Below, piece by piece: positions 37,935-54,895 of a stretch of 64,000 nucleotides of DNA. The notes under the pieces are model-generated. The model ran no database searches. It was not told the origin of the DNA and was given only the letters and a program-made list of their open reading frames with translations. The position numbers and the translations under genes were made by a program. Numbering within the stretch: the stretch's first letter is position 1; each line of letters starts with the position of its first letter. The DNA comes from Panagrolaimus kolymaensis. Its lineage: Eukaryota; Nematoda; Chromadorea; Rhabditida; Panagrolaimidae. The stretch covers positions 372,001-436,000 of the forward strand of contig JAJQJQ010000050.1 of the NCBI GenBank assembly GCA_028622995.1, given 5' to 3'.

Positions 37935-40900
37935 ATGAGTTCAAAAAAGCATCATCGCCGCACATATTATAAACACGAATATGAAAGAGTGAATAGTGAT
38001 CCAACATTAAATGATTCAGAACCATTAACGATGCATTCTTCGGATGATGGAGCAAAATTATTGACGCCAGGTTCAAATCGAGCTGCATTTGATCCAGCTG
38101 AAATTGAAGAAACTGCACAATCTACTTCCCGAAGAGATTCAGATTATGATTTAGAACAATATGAAATGGATGATCATATTGGTGATATTCCACATTCATT
38201 TAATCGACGACATCGAAGGGTAAGAAAAAAACCATAAAAACATAATTTTTATTTAAAATAAACTCATTATTCTTTTTTATATCAAAGTTTATAAAAAAAC
38301 TTTTAGTTTTCTTGAGAAAGTTACATGTTCGTCATTCATAAAAATTGTATTTACTGTTTTTCATTGATAGTAATATAAATTTTCAGTTATCAAATTTTTT
38401 TTTGTTACTCTTCAAAGAGAGAAAGAGAGTAATATTATAAAACAAAAATTTAAAAAATTTGTTACTCTCAATCTTTATGAGCACAAAAAGCAGTGATATT
38501 AAAATTCGTGAAAAGTTGTTCTTTCTAGATGGAATAATAACTTTTTTTCATCTTTTCTTCAATAAATGAAGGCCAAAATTGACGTTCGCTTTTACCGAAA
38601 AGAGAAGAAAAAAGATTAATTTCTGAAATAGTGTAGCTTGCTTTAAAAGAGCGCCAACGCAAAGAGCAAAACTATTCAGTTGTAAACGTCGTCCAAAAAA
38701 AGTAATGAATATTGCCTCCACAACCACCACCACCAAAAAGCAATAGATAGTTTTTTTTCCCTAAAAAGTTTTTTTCTTCAAATTTGTTACATTTTTTTGT
38801 TGTTGCAAACTCTGGCACTCTAAAAAAATGTTTCTGTTAGTTGTTAACTTTAACATTTAATTCTTTAAAAAAATTATATATATTTCTTGTTTGCTTACAA
38901 CAACAACGATCTGGCATGGCATTTAAAGCATAAATTCCTCTAAAAAACATTTATCATTTGCGCTATTTTGCATTTGTCAAAAAACCAAAAATTGGCAAAG
39001 GTTTTTACTTTTGCTCAACTAATATTTTCTTTTATTTTTCCACTTTTTTTTCAAATACTTATGACTCAAGAAAATTGTTGTAAAAATGAGTATAAGTTTT
39101 TCAAAAAGTATAGCATTGGTAGGTTCCGTTTTTATTTAGTAGAGTTATAAATTAAAGTTACTTCCCTAAACTTGACTTAGCTTTTATCCGACAATTTTTT
39201 TTAAATGTGTTTAGTTTTTTAGGAAGGTTTATTCAGTTCCTCAGCTGGTTCTCGACCAGATGCTTCGTGGGATACTAATGACTTATTGACATCAAATCAC
39301 AGCGGAAAAGTAATTTACTTTTTTTTTCTTTAATTAAAAATCAATAAAATAAAAAGTAATGTTTTTTAGGATGATTTTATAACTAGTGAAGAAAATGGTA
39401 AAAATTCTGATGATGAAAGTGAAGAAAGAGGAGTCAGAAAGGTTTGAAAATTAAAAAAATGCAAAGAAAAAAATATTGTTTATTTTTTTAATTTTAGTAT
39501 GCAAAATTGATTTTGCCTCATGTGGGATTAGTTCTTCTTACATGTGCATACACTTTGATAGGAGCTTCAGTATTTTATAGCTTTGAAAATCCTAATGAAA
39601 TTGCAACTAAAAGGGAGCAGGTAATAAAAAACTTAGAAAAATACTGTTTTGGCTCAACCAAAGTATTTTTTGCAACTTTTATTAATGCAATAAAGTTTTA
39701 AAATTTTTTCTTTTTTTAGTTAAATTTAATATATTTGCGGCAGGAACAATTTGTGTCTTCAGTATTAAAACTTGCGGCTAAAAATGAAACCGATCGAAAT
39801 GTATGGGACGATGTGGCGAGGATGCACATGCACAATATGAGCGATCATTTATTTGTGGCATTTGAAAAATATTTTTTAACTTCCACTGAAATAAAAAAGA
39901 ATACCACAATCGAAGTTTGGACATTTTCGACAGCAATATTTTTTGCTGTTACTGTTGTAACTACTATCGGTAAGCTCAGGGTGGTCTCGCAGCGAATGTC
40001 ATTTGAGATCTTTATTGTTGTCTCTCGCGATTATTTAAAATTAATTCTAATTGAAAAATTTAAGTAAATAAATGATTCTTATTTTTATGTTAACTTTTTT
40101 AGGGTATGGTAATCCAGTTCCCATTACACGAGCTGGAAGGCTTGCATGTATATTATTTTCACTTTTTGGTATTCCATTAACTTTAGTTACAATTGCGGAT
40201 TTGGGAAAATTTTTAAGTGAACATTTAATTTGGTTATATGGAAATTATACTAAAATAAAGCATTATTTATTTCGACGGGTTGAAAATCGAAAAGAAAGGA
40301 GAGAGCATGTTTGTGAACAATGCATACATCGTGGAATTTCGCCCCATATGTTACCAGGGGATAATGAACCAAAGTAAGCTTTTTTAAGTTAAAAAATAGG
40401 GAAAATATTAAAAATGATTTCAGAATCCCTGCCATGCTTGTACTTTCAATTTTAATGTTATATACTGCCTTGGGTGGTGTATTAATGTCTCATTTAGAAC
40501 CATGGAGCTTTTTTACATCTTTTTATTGGTCTTTCATTACTATGACTACGGTAACTTTTTTTGTTCCATTTATTTATGCAAATGTCTGATTTTAGGTTGG
40601 TTTTGGCGATCTTATGCCAAGAAGGGATCAATACATGTATCTTATTCTTTCATACATTATTTTGGGTAAGCTCCAATATTTAAAAAGAAAAGATAAAGTG
40701 TCTCGGAATGAAAAACTAATTATAAATAATCATTATAGGCCTTGCAATAACAACAATGTGTATCGATTTAGTTGGTGTACAATATATTAGAAAAATTCAT
40801 TATTTTGGACGTAAAATACAAGATGCTCGATCTGCTTTAGCCGTCGTTGGTGGCAAGGTACTTAATTTAACTTTTATTTCATTTGATATCTTTATAGCCA

Positions 40901-41449
40901 TTTTTTAATGGTGTCATTAAACAACAATTTTAAGGATTCTCTTGGGATACAAAAAATGTGTCAGTTTGAATGACTTTTTTATAGTAAAAAATAAGAATAC
41001 TTTTAATGATTGTGGCAATAATAGAAGAATAGCTATCCACAATGGAAAAAAAGTTATAGAAAGTAGGGTCAGCTAAGACAAAAAAAGGCTAAATTAAAAG
41101 GACTCAATAATTTTGAGATTAATTTTTCTCATCAAAGCTTTTTGTCATTTTTAATTCATTTTTGTTGGAGCTTCAATAAAATTAAAGCATATTATTTCAG
41201 GTGGTGCTGGTATCTGAGCTTTATGCAAACCTAATGCAAAAGCGAGCCAGGAATGGTGCAAGAGATGCATTTATAATTGAAAATCTTTATGTTTCAAAAC
41301 ACATAATTCCTTTTATACCATCTGATATTCGATGGATAAGATATATAGATCAAAATGATCAGATTTCCATGTCAACATCAAATTCATCCCTTGAATTACA
41401 TTCATGCCGATTTTGTCACTCCCGATTTAGCATATCACATCACACTTAA
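37935..41449 (+). CDS. Two-pore-domain potassium channel (TWK/K2P), copy B
   Basis: Second K2P leak channel. Exons: 37935-38219, 39223-39309, 39370-39441, 39498-39620, 39744-39969, 40103-40373, 40424-40550, 40596-40665, 40739-40857, 41201-41449; phases fit, about 542 residues. A long hydrophilic, acidic and Ser-rich N-terminus (about 185 residues over four exons) precedes M1 LILPHVGLVLLTCAYTLIGASVFY. First filter TTIGYGN falls at a splice junction (about 265); M2 is ACILFSLFGIPLTLVTIADLG. M3 is MLVLSILMLYTALGGVLM, second filter TTVGFGD about residue 397, and M4 ends in TTMCIDLVGVQYIRKIHYFG. The tail KIQDARSALAVVGGK resembles the same place in copy A, so the two are related paralogs. Copy B is split into more exons and has the extra N-terminal region and a Cys-containing loop (VCEQCIHRG) after M2. 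Confidence 0.92.
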
Positions 41450-43429
41450 AACTACTTTCTTTCTATTTTTCCTTGTTATTTGTAGTTTTTAGTAAATGTA
41501 GATTTCTGCAATTAAGAAATAACCAAGTTGGGAAATTGAAAATGATAAAAGAAAAAAATGTTTAATAGTCGCAATAAATTGTTTTGTTTTTATCTTTTTG
41601 CCTTTAAAAATTTATATTTAATTAGAGAAAATCGATAGTAAAGGATATTGCAAAATATAAGAAATGAAATGAGCGAGAATCGTTTGTTGCAATAATATTA
41701 TTCAATGCTGCCAAAATTAATAGTATGTACAAGAGATTTTAAAATTGCATCATCACTGCAGTTATCACATCCATTGATCATAGATGCGTGTGTTATTGTC
41801 AGCGATTGATGAAAGTTTTAGATTTTATTTGTATGGCTAAAATGGTAATTGGTGAATTACTTATATTTGGTGAATAAATTTAATCGAACATCTATTTTTC
41901 TAGATATTTTTTTTCTTATTTTAATATTTATTCAAGAAGTAAAGAAATAAACATTCCTAAAATATTCAAAAAATAAAGCTCATCGACTTAGTGATCGAGA
42001 AAAAAAATGTTTTAAATAAACAGATTTTTTTTTCAACGACAACGAAATCATCATAATTTTTTTCAATATGTTACAAAATAAAAAAATAAAACCATTTAAT
42101 AAACATTCACATTCGTCATGGGTGGCTTTTTTGGTATATATTGAACGGTTTTTTTTATGATGATTCATCCATTTTCGCTGTAAAAAGTTTCGAAACATTT
42201 AACAATCTTAAAAACATAATAAAAAGATTCGTTTTATAATTAGTGGAGCGAAGGATTTAAACAAATTTTTCTGATTTTATTGATGGAGTATCTTTTATCA
42301 TGGTTCCAACCCTTTTCACCAGAGACACAATAGAATTTGCTTGTTTTCCCATTTTTGGCTATGGACATATTATTTATATTTATATTGGCTTCGAAAAATA
42401 TTCTTAAAAACCAAATAATAAATAATTTTATTAACCCGACTGCTCTTTTTTTTCATGAGTCTTTTTTTAGATGTTTCTTTAATAGATATCCAAAAAGTAT
42501 CTTTTTGGGAACAAAAAAAAAACTGCATCTATAAGCTTTTCTTTCTTCATGACTCCCCCCAAATAAAGCTGGTTTTTAGCTAAGAGAAAAAATGAAAAAA
42601 CACAAAGGAAAAGGAATTCGATCTTTAAGAAATAAAAAATGCGTGTATTTTTTTTATGGCAGACTTTTAATGGGGTATAAAAAAAGAGTCACAAAATAAA
42701 CAAACTGGGATAAATTTATTTTAAAGAAAAAGACAAACCCCAAAAAAATGCCTCATTGTTTTGCTCGTCGTATGGGATATCCGCCTTTAAAGAGGCAAGC
42801 ATGCAATAAAAACCAAATAAGAAAAAATGCTGCAACGATGGAGTAATTTTTAGAGACCAATATGCTCTAAATCTTCCTTTTATTTCTTCGTTTATTAATT
42901 CAAAGACAAAAGAAAAAAATGGATGTTTTAAGAAAATGATGATTTTAGTTGCTTTAATATTCATGGCCTCCAAAAAATGATACAAAGCTAAATGGATGAA
43001 GATGAGAAAAAACATGGATGTAAGAAGAGAAAAAAGAAATGCCTTCTCCGATAAAGATACGAAATTTCTCTGCTTAAATTTGTCTTTAATTATTGCTTGA
43101 TTTTTTACTTTGTTTTTTAAGCTAAAGTTGTTTTTTTATTTCTTCAGTTTCTTTCCCCAAGTTGCCAAAAAATAAAAAAATATGAATTATTGCTTTTACA
43201 ACTTTTTTTTGTTGTTAAAAAAAATCTCAAGACTACGACTTTTCCCATGAGTCTCAACACCACAGCCAAAAAAAGGGAGAAAAACAATATCTTAAAAGTT
43301 ATCGGATTTTGTGTGACTGACACTGAATAAAGCGAGTCTTGTCTTTCTTTAACGCCTACTTTTTTGTTGTTGTTTTTTAAAAGATTTTATATACAAAGAC
43401 ATTGTCACATTTTCTTATTTATTTTGGGA
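41450..43429. other. Intergenic, nothing recognised
   Basis: About 2 kb of AT-rich DNA containing the 3' UTR of the K2P gene and the 5' flank of the HECT ligase gene. A 5' exon of the ligase may be hidden here, because its first recognisable exon starts with a short N-terminus. Minus-strand stretches at 41980-42198 and 42716-43015 are low-complexity and not considered genes. Confidence 0.35.
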
Positions 43430-48343
<4,914 letters not shown>

Positions 48344-49229
48344 ATGTTAATTTTTAAACGAAGAGAAATGATAAAAATTGTTTTTTTTTACAATCCAATT
48401 TGCTCAAAAACAATGCTAGTAATATTTTTTTTTTGAATATTACATTTCAATTTTACTCTCACTTTGATAATAACAACAATTTATAAAAGATGAAATTTTA
48501 TGTTACTGTCAAGGAAAAACAGCAGTATGAAGAGATTTTCTATGTGTGAAAATTAACTTGAAAAAATATCACTTGGTTAACATACTACAACAGCTCTGAT
48601 ATTTTGCAAGATAAAAATAAAAGCATTAAAATCACACAATTCTCAGCTTTTATAATATCAGCAGAAAGTAGCGACAGCTGCAATATGACTTGTTACTTTT
48701 GTTGCATCCGTCATCAACCTGAGCACAAGCTTTTTTATTTATTTGTGGAATTTTTTTTCACAAGGGCGATAAACTCCACTCTCTTACTTTTTTTCTTTCT
48801 CTCTTTCAACTTAAAGCTCAGGAAGAAAATCGCGCTTGTTATTTTCTTTCTTACTTTTATATTTATTTTCACGAGAGAGCTAAAATACAACCTGCAATTT
48901 TTGTCTTTCAAGTTGAAAAAGAAATATGCTTTTGAATTTTTCTTCTTCAATTGCATTGCCAATCTTATTCTTTCCTCATACCTTTTGACCGCCTCAACAA
49001 AAAGGTGCTGATTTTTTTACGAAAAAAAAAAACAGCCGCCGTTCTTGACTCGATTCAGTGAGTGTGAATTTTATTTTATATTTGTCATTGTTTTTACTAC
49101 TTCCGCCGCCGATGCTTTTGAATGATTATTTTCAATGATTTTTTAATATTAAAAAACAGAAATATTTTGAATTGATTTTTACTGGGATTTTTGTGATATT
49201 TATTAAATTTTATTTTTGCAAAATTCAAA
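48344..49229. other. Intergenic; promoter side of the kinase gene
   Basis: About 890 AT-rich bases between ligase stop and kinase start. An open stretch at 48604-49011 is Phe- and Leu-rich and is rejected as coding. No element recognised. Confidence 0.4.
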
Positions 49230-52011
49230 ATGTTTTCATTTTTATTTCGGACATTTTTTGGCAGTGGTGGAAAATCAAATTATAATGAAATTACTCCACC
49301 ACCATCAGATCCTCGACAATCTAGCAGTCATTCAAAGGATTCTTTATCAATTTCTTCCAAAGAACAATCTTCAATTTCCATAGATTTAAATGTTCCCGAT
49401 GAATTTGAATCAAAATATGGCACACCACCGATGAGTCTAAAACGGCGGTTAACTGACTATCATCATTGTCATCCACAACAAAATAGAGAAACTAGTCAAA
49501 TTTCACTTTGTTCTCCTCCTAGTCTTTCCCTTGATGGTTCAATACACTCTGTAACAACTTTTGATGATGTTGAAGAAAAAGCAGACGAAAACGAGAGAAA
49601 TATGTTATTTGGTGACATTTCCCTCCCAAACTATACACCTCCTTCAATAAATGATTTTTTAACATCTTCTCCGCCAATGCCAATGATGATGTTTCCAGAA
49701 ATAGATGAAGATTTTTATCCAAATCCGCAACAATGGAATCGAGCCGCTTCCTTGCCGCATCCTCAAAGCAGGATGGAAGGATTTTATCATAATTTTGAAG
49801 AAGAAAATAATTTTATGAATGGTATTTTACCTCCCATGCCTTTTCCTGATTTTCATGATTTACAAACACCAAGTGAAAATGGTTTTATTGATAATATGTT
49901 ACCTTTGACATTGTGAGTATTATTATTTTTTGAATATGTTCCCACAATTTTTTATATTTTGCAATTTTTTCTTTTGTTGTGCTAAGTGCTTTTTTGTTTG
50001 CAGTTCTTCGTCGTCTAATACCCGGAATAGACACCATTTCCATGAGATTCCATCACCCGAAGGTTTTCCTCTTTCTCCAATGATTCCTAAATTTACTATG
50101 AATCAACCATCCCTTTTTCAAGAGGAACAAGAATTAAGTGAAGATTATGTAATTGGCGGTTATGCTCCTTTGCAATTTGGAACGGAAGTCATCGAATAGT
50201 GAGTAACAAATTTTTGCATTATTTAGTCTTTTCAGATTTTTTTAATTTTACGTGCATTTTTGCAAATATAAAATGCTAACATTTTTAGCACTTTTGTCGT
50301 TCGAAAACTTGGTTTTGGACATTTTGCAACTGTTTGGCTTTGTTATAACTTAGAAAGCCAAGGGTATTCGGCTGTTAAAGTTTCGAGATCTGATCCAGCT
50401 TATGCTCAAACTTGTGAAGAGGAAATTAAAGTAAGCTTATTTAAAAAAAAAGTAACATATGCTTTTTTGCATTTTTGTTTTTGTCAAAATATTATGTCAT
50501 CCAAAAAAATTATCAAGCGTTTTTTTTAGTTTTTACGTTGCATTTCTGATCATGCATCGAGTCCAGGTGCAAATCGAGTTTCAAGATTGATGGATGATTT
50601 TAAATATATTTCACCTTTTGGCAAACACTGTTGTGCCTCCCAAATTCCATTGGGCCGTTCTCTTTATCAATTGATAGTGCAATCGGGCCAAGTTGGATTT
50701 TCGCTACCAATAATTCAAAAACTTGCATTTCATTTATTGGAAGGATTAAAATTTTTGCATAATGATTGTGGAATAATTCACACCGATTTAAAACCTGAAA
50801 ATATTACAATTAATTGTAATCGAAATGATTTACGTCATTTAACTCGGTTAGCTCTCACGGATCATGTGTTAGCTCGAAAAACACTTTTTGCACATGCTCA
50901 CTTTCCAGCGAATATTAAAGATAGAGTAAGTAATTTTTTATTTTTTTGCTTTCTTGCATTTTCACACTTTTTCGTAAAAAAAAAATTGCGTCACTCAGAA
51001 TAAAAATTTGGTGCTTCTTTCGTTTTTTGAGAAAAAAAAGTGTAAGTTAAACCTCCAAAATAATTTTTAGCTTGAAATGGCAAATTCAACAATTTATTTT
51101 GATGGTGTAAAAAAATTAGATTCAAGCCGTCAAAACCTTTTAAAAGCTTTATGGAATAATGAGTTTAAAAACACGGAAGGTGAATTTGAAGAATTTGCTA
51201 AAAGTTTGCGTGAAAAAGCTATAAATGAAATTTTCCCTGAATTTATTGAACCCCAAAGGCAGCAGCAACAAAAACACGAAATTCGTGGTGAAAATGATGA
51301 AGATGATGATGACGACGATGGAGATGAAGACGATTTGGAGGCGTTATTAATGGGAAATGAAATTAGCTTTCAAATTGTTGATTTGGGAACAGCTCAACAT
51401 AAAGTAAGGAACTATTAATAAAATACAAATTATGTTTAAAAAAAAATTCGTTTCAGGATAATATCACTTCAACTCAATTCCAAACACTCCAATATCGGTC
51501 TCCTGAATGTGTTTTAAAGCACCATATCACTCCTGCTATAGACATTTGGAGTTTGGGTTGTGTGGTAATCTATTTATATTTTTTCACCATAAAAAATCCC
51601 AAAATTCCACTTTTTTAGCTATACGAAGCTGCAACGGGCGATTATCTACTCAATCCCAGAGGCAACAGAAACGACCTTGATCGTAATCGGGCTTCAAGAG
51701 ATCATTTTTGCTGTTATATTTCTGTATTGGGTTCTCCTCCAAGCGATCTTCGAAGTACATTTCCCAACAATCGAATATTCAACCGACTTTTTGGTCCAGA
51801 GGGGAAATTTATAAATGAACCTAATTTTGGATCAACTCCATCTCTATCTGAACATATTAAACGTCACATAAATGAACCGGATGTTCCCATATTTACTTCA
51901 TTTATGGAACGAATGCTTTGTTACAATCCAGAAAGGCGTGGAACTGCAGAGGATTTGCTTAAATTTAAATGGTTTAAAAATTTCGGGTCTCAAGAAGAAA
52001 ATAAACAATAA
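49230..52011 (+). CDS. SRPK-like serine/threonine protein kinase
   Basis: Divergent member of the SR-protein kinase group. Exons: 49230-49912, 50004-50198, 50289-50430, 50530-50925, 51071-51403, 51457-51564, 51619-52011; phases fit, 749 residues. The first 290 residues are Ser/Pro/acidic and disordered. The kinase domain starts with YTFVVRKLGFGHFATVWLCYN (Gly-loop) and YSAVKVSRSDPAYAQTCEEEIKFL (VAIK-type Lys). The catalytic loop is IIHTDLKPEN (about residue 423), with the HTD form typical of SRPK. A spacer of about 100 residues with a run of Asp/Glu (near 51290-51335) splits the lobes, as SRPK spacers do. DLGTA (about 575) stands where SRPKs have DLGNA, followed by YRSPEC and DIWSLGC. The region usually reading as an SRPK GPNGKH-type motif is SPFGKHCCA here. 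It may be a nematode-specific paralog rather than the spk-1 ortholog. Confidence 0.85.
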
Positions 52012-53006
52012 AATGGCGTTTAAACTGGTTTGATTTTTAAAATTTTTAGTATTTAGATTTTTTGTTTTATTTTATGCTTTTTTTGAATAAATGATGTTTC
52101 TTACAAATTTAATTTTGATGTTTTATGACATATTAAAAAAAGAGTAACAAAATACTCCAAAATAAGGGACGAGTAAGAAAGAATCAAAGCAAAAATAAAA
52201 AAGGTTGTTGCTTAGCAAAAAAGCAAAAAAGCAAAAAAGCTGTCAAAATCTATTTAATTTAAAAATGAGGAGTATTTTATCACAAATTTGCTTAAGGCAT
52301 TATAGTATGAAAATATGCCTCAAATATGTCATCACTACTTTCAATGTTTCCTAAGAAAACATACTAAATATTTTTTTCCTTTTTTTCTTCACTCCCACTT
52401 CCTAAGGCATCATTCTTTTTTAAAACTTACTATAGTACGTTTGCTTTTATGCAAATTATAATTCGAAATAAATCCTGTCAATGTTTTCTAATCTTTTTTT
52501 CTTTCATTTTCCACTTCGGAGTGAGTCTAAACCCTTTTTGGAAAAAATAAATAAACAGAATAAAAAAAGGATGTTGCTTCAATCTGTTTTTTGCTTGTTT
52601 TGTGGAAATTTTTGCTGTTCAAAATATTTTCATCTTCTTCATTTCAGAAGGCAAAGGAAGCAATGCCAAGAAAAAAAAATTTTTATTTTCACGTCTTTGC
52701 GAGTGTTAATGCTCCGCCTTCCTTTTTTTGCTTTTCCTTTTATTTTTTATTTTCTCACAAATTCTCCAAAAAAAAGAAAGAGAAGCAATTGCAATTGTTT
52801 TTGTAATAGAGACTTGACTTTCTTTTTTGGTTGGAGGTTTTTTTATTTTATATTTTATTTGTTGGCGTGAAAAATAACAATTCCCCGATTCTTAAATTGA
52901 TAGAAGAAATAAATTTTATTAATTTTTTTTTCATTCCCCTTTTTATTTTTTCAGTTTCTTCAAATAAAAAGGGTTTCATTTGAAAAGATTTGAAAAAAGC
53001 TTGACG
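52012..53006. other. Intergenic; promoter side of the RYamide gene
   Basis: About 1 kb of AT-rich sequence with a short AAAAAAGC repeat (52218-52241). Open stretches at 52481-52870 are Phe/Lys-rich and not accepted as coding. AATAAATG near 52086 could be the kinase gene's polyadenylation signal. Confidence 0.35.
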
Positions 53007-54305
53007 ATGATGAATTCTCAACGACGACTTTTTAATTTTCTTTGTGTTGTCATTTTTATTCTTGGCCTTACTGTATCATCGGTGGTGATGGCTGAAGAAG
53101 ATCCAAAGCGAGGTTCTCCATTACTTTCTCGATATGGCAGAGCTGTATTATCCCGATATGGAAAACGTGGAGGTGGTGGACATGTTTTAAGCAATCATAA
53201 TAGAGGCGGAGGAGAAGAATATGATGGTAAGTTTTTTACTCTTTTTCTCCATAAAAAAATAGGCCAAAATTTTATTAATTTGCGCCTTTGTTCTCAAAAC
53301 TTTAGTTACTTTCTTTCATATTTCAAAAGATTTGGCAAATTTCTAGATTATTCTAAATTAAATGTTTTTTAAACGGAACTTGCGCAACTTTTTTTCGTTT
53401 GCCTACTAAATTATTTCCAAAAATACATACGCCTGCTTTTTGTTTTTCTATTGTCACAAGAAAGTTCATTTTTGAAATACTTTAGTGATGTTTTGTTACC
53501 TCTCAGTTTTAATATATTTATTTATCCAATAATTACGAATTTATGACTTCCTAATAATTCTCGCAGGAAACATTCGCTCGTCTGCTTTTTAGCTATTTTT
53601 ATAATGTCTTAAGTTTTAATTCCTATTTTTAATTATGCCTCCTTTGAGCTTTTAAAAATATTTAAACATAAACAAAGACAAAGGATCTAACTTCAATTTC
53701 AAAAAAGGAATCTATTTCAAGATTGAAAAAATTAAAATTCTGATAAAAATTTAAAAGTTACCGTAATTTTTAATGATGCTGAAATAAACAGTTTTTTTTG
53801 TTGCTATTTTGTTTATGTTTTTTTAGCCTTAAAAAAGGCAACATAGTTTAAGATTACATCTTTAAATTTAAATTTTTTGCAATCTGTTTAAAACTCACAA
53901 AAAATTGGATAATATATTTCAAAAAAAGTGCATGAAAGCAGCAAAAAAAAGCATGCAAGGAAACAGCCAGTAGGCGTTAGTTAATCATGGTTTTTTTCTC
54001 AATGCTTAGTAATTTTTTTTTTCTTTCACGAGAGACCGCACATATTTTCTTAAAAAGCCAAAGGAGAAGCGAAAAAACAAATCAAGCTTTAAGGCTCCAT
54101 GGATTTCATCTAATCTTTAAATTAAATTTGCAATAGAGCAATGCCATGGGTGTTTTTTCAAACGTTGCACTATTTTTCATAAAAACAAATAGTAAATTTA
54201 AATTGAAATTTTATCCGATGATTGATTTTTGATTCACTGTTTTTTTTTTCAGTGCTTATATGCCGAAGGATTTATGGTGATATGATGCAATGTATACCAC
54301 AATAA
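53007..54305 (+). CDS. lury-1: Luqin-type RYamide neuropeptide precursor
   Basis: Precursor of two amidated neuropeptides of the luqin/RYamide family. Exons 53007-53226 and 54253-54305, separated by a 1026-bp intron, give 90 residues. A signal peptide (RRLFNFLCVVIFILGLTVSSVVMA) is followed by EEDPKR, then (G)SPLLSRY-G-R and AVLSRY-G-KR. Both carry the amidation glycine before basic cleavage residues, predicting SPLLSRYamide and AVLSRYamide. These closely resemble C. elegans LURY-1 peptides (PALLSRYamide and AVLPRYamide, from memory). The second exon encodes LICRRIYGDMMQCIPQ: two cysteines with nine residues between, the C-terminal hallmark of luqin precursors, which is strong independent support for the splice. 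Peptides of this kind act on NPY/RYamide-type receptors and affect feeding and egg-laying in C. elegans. ATG at 53010 is an equally possible start. Confidence 0.9.
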
Positions 54306-54895
54306 TAATGGCCATCATCAACCATCAAATATGTACAAACACCAACCAAGCCAATGGCATCCTTCCATCATAAATGCATACTGTCGCCTCACCTCCATAA
54401 TTTTTGTTCAAAAAAAGAACAAATTTTTGCCGCACAAAAAATATAAAATTGTTAATAATAGTTTTTTTAAATTTTTTCAATCATTTTTTTTCTTTGTTCA
54501 TCGTCGCTTTTTTTTAAAAATCAATCAACAAAATTGTTTCTTTTTTTATAGCACTAGCACCAATTTTTTCTTTAATATTAATAATTCCTTTTTCAAGAGA
54601 AAAACATGTAACAAAAAAACGAAGAAGTTCCAAATCACACCCGCATTCAATATCCTCCTTTTTAACATTGTGTATTAAAAAAATTTTCCACCTTCACATT
54701 TCTAATTTTATTTAACACTTTTTTTATTATTTTTTAAACTTTAAAATTTTACATACAAAACATTTAACATTTTTTTTACCACCGTTTTGGATTGACTGAC
54801 ATTGACATTTTGACTAATTAAATAAATCTCTTTCTTTGTTAATTTATATTATTTTTTTCCTTTAAAAAGTAAATTTTATAAATGTTTCTGAATTT
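54306..54895. other. 3' flank between two convergent genes
   Basis: About 590 AT-rich bases between the RYamide precursor (+) and the unknown gene (-), containing both 3' UTRs. An open stretch from 54331 to 54678 is Phe/Asn/Lys-rich and is considered chance. Confidence 0.4.

Noticed and set aside
48604..49011. 136-codon open frame upstream of the kinase gene
   Set aside because: Phe/Leu/Lys-rich, mirrored by an open frame on the other strand, no recognisable domain.
54331..54678. Open frame after the RYamide gene
   Set aside because: Asn/Phe/Lys-rich chance frame within a 3' flank.
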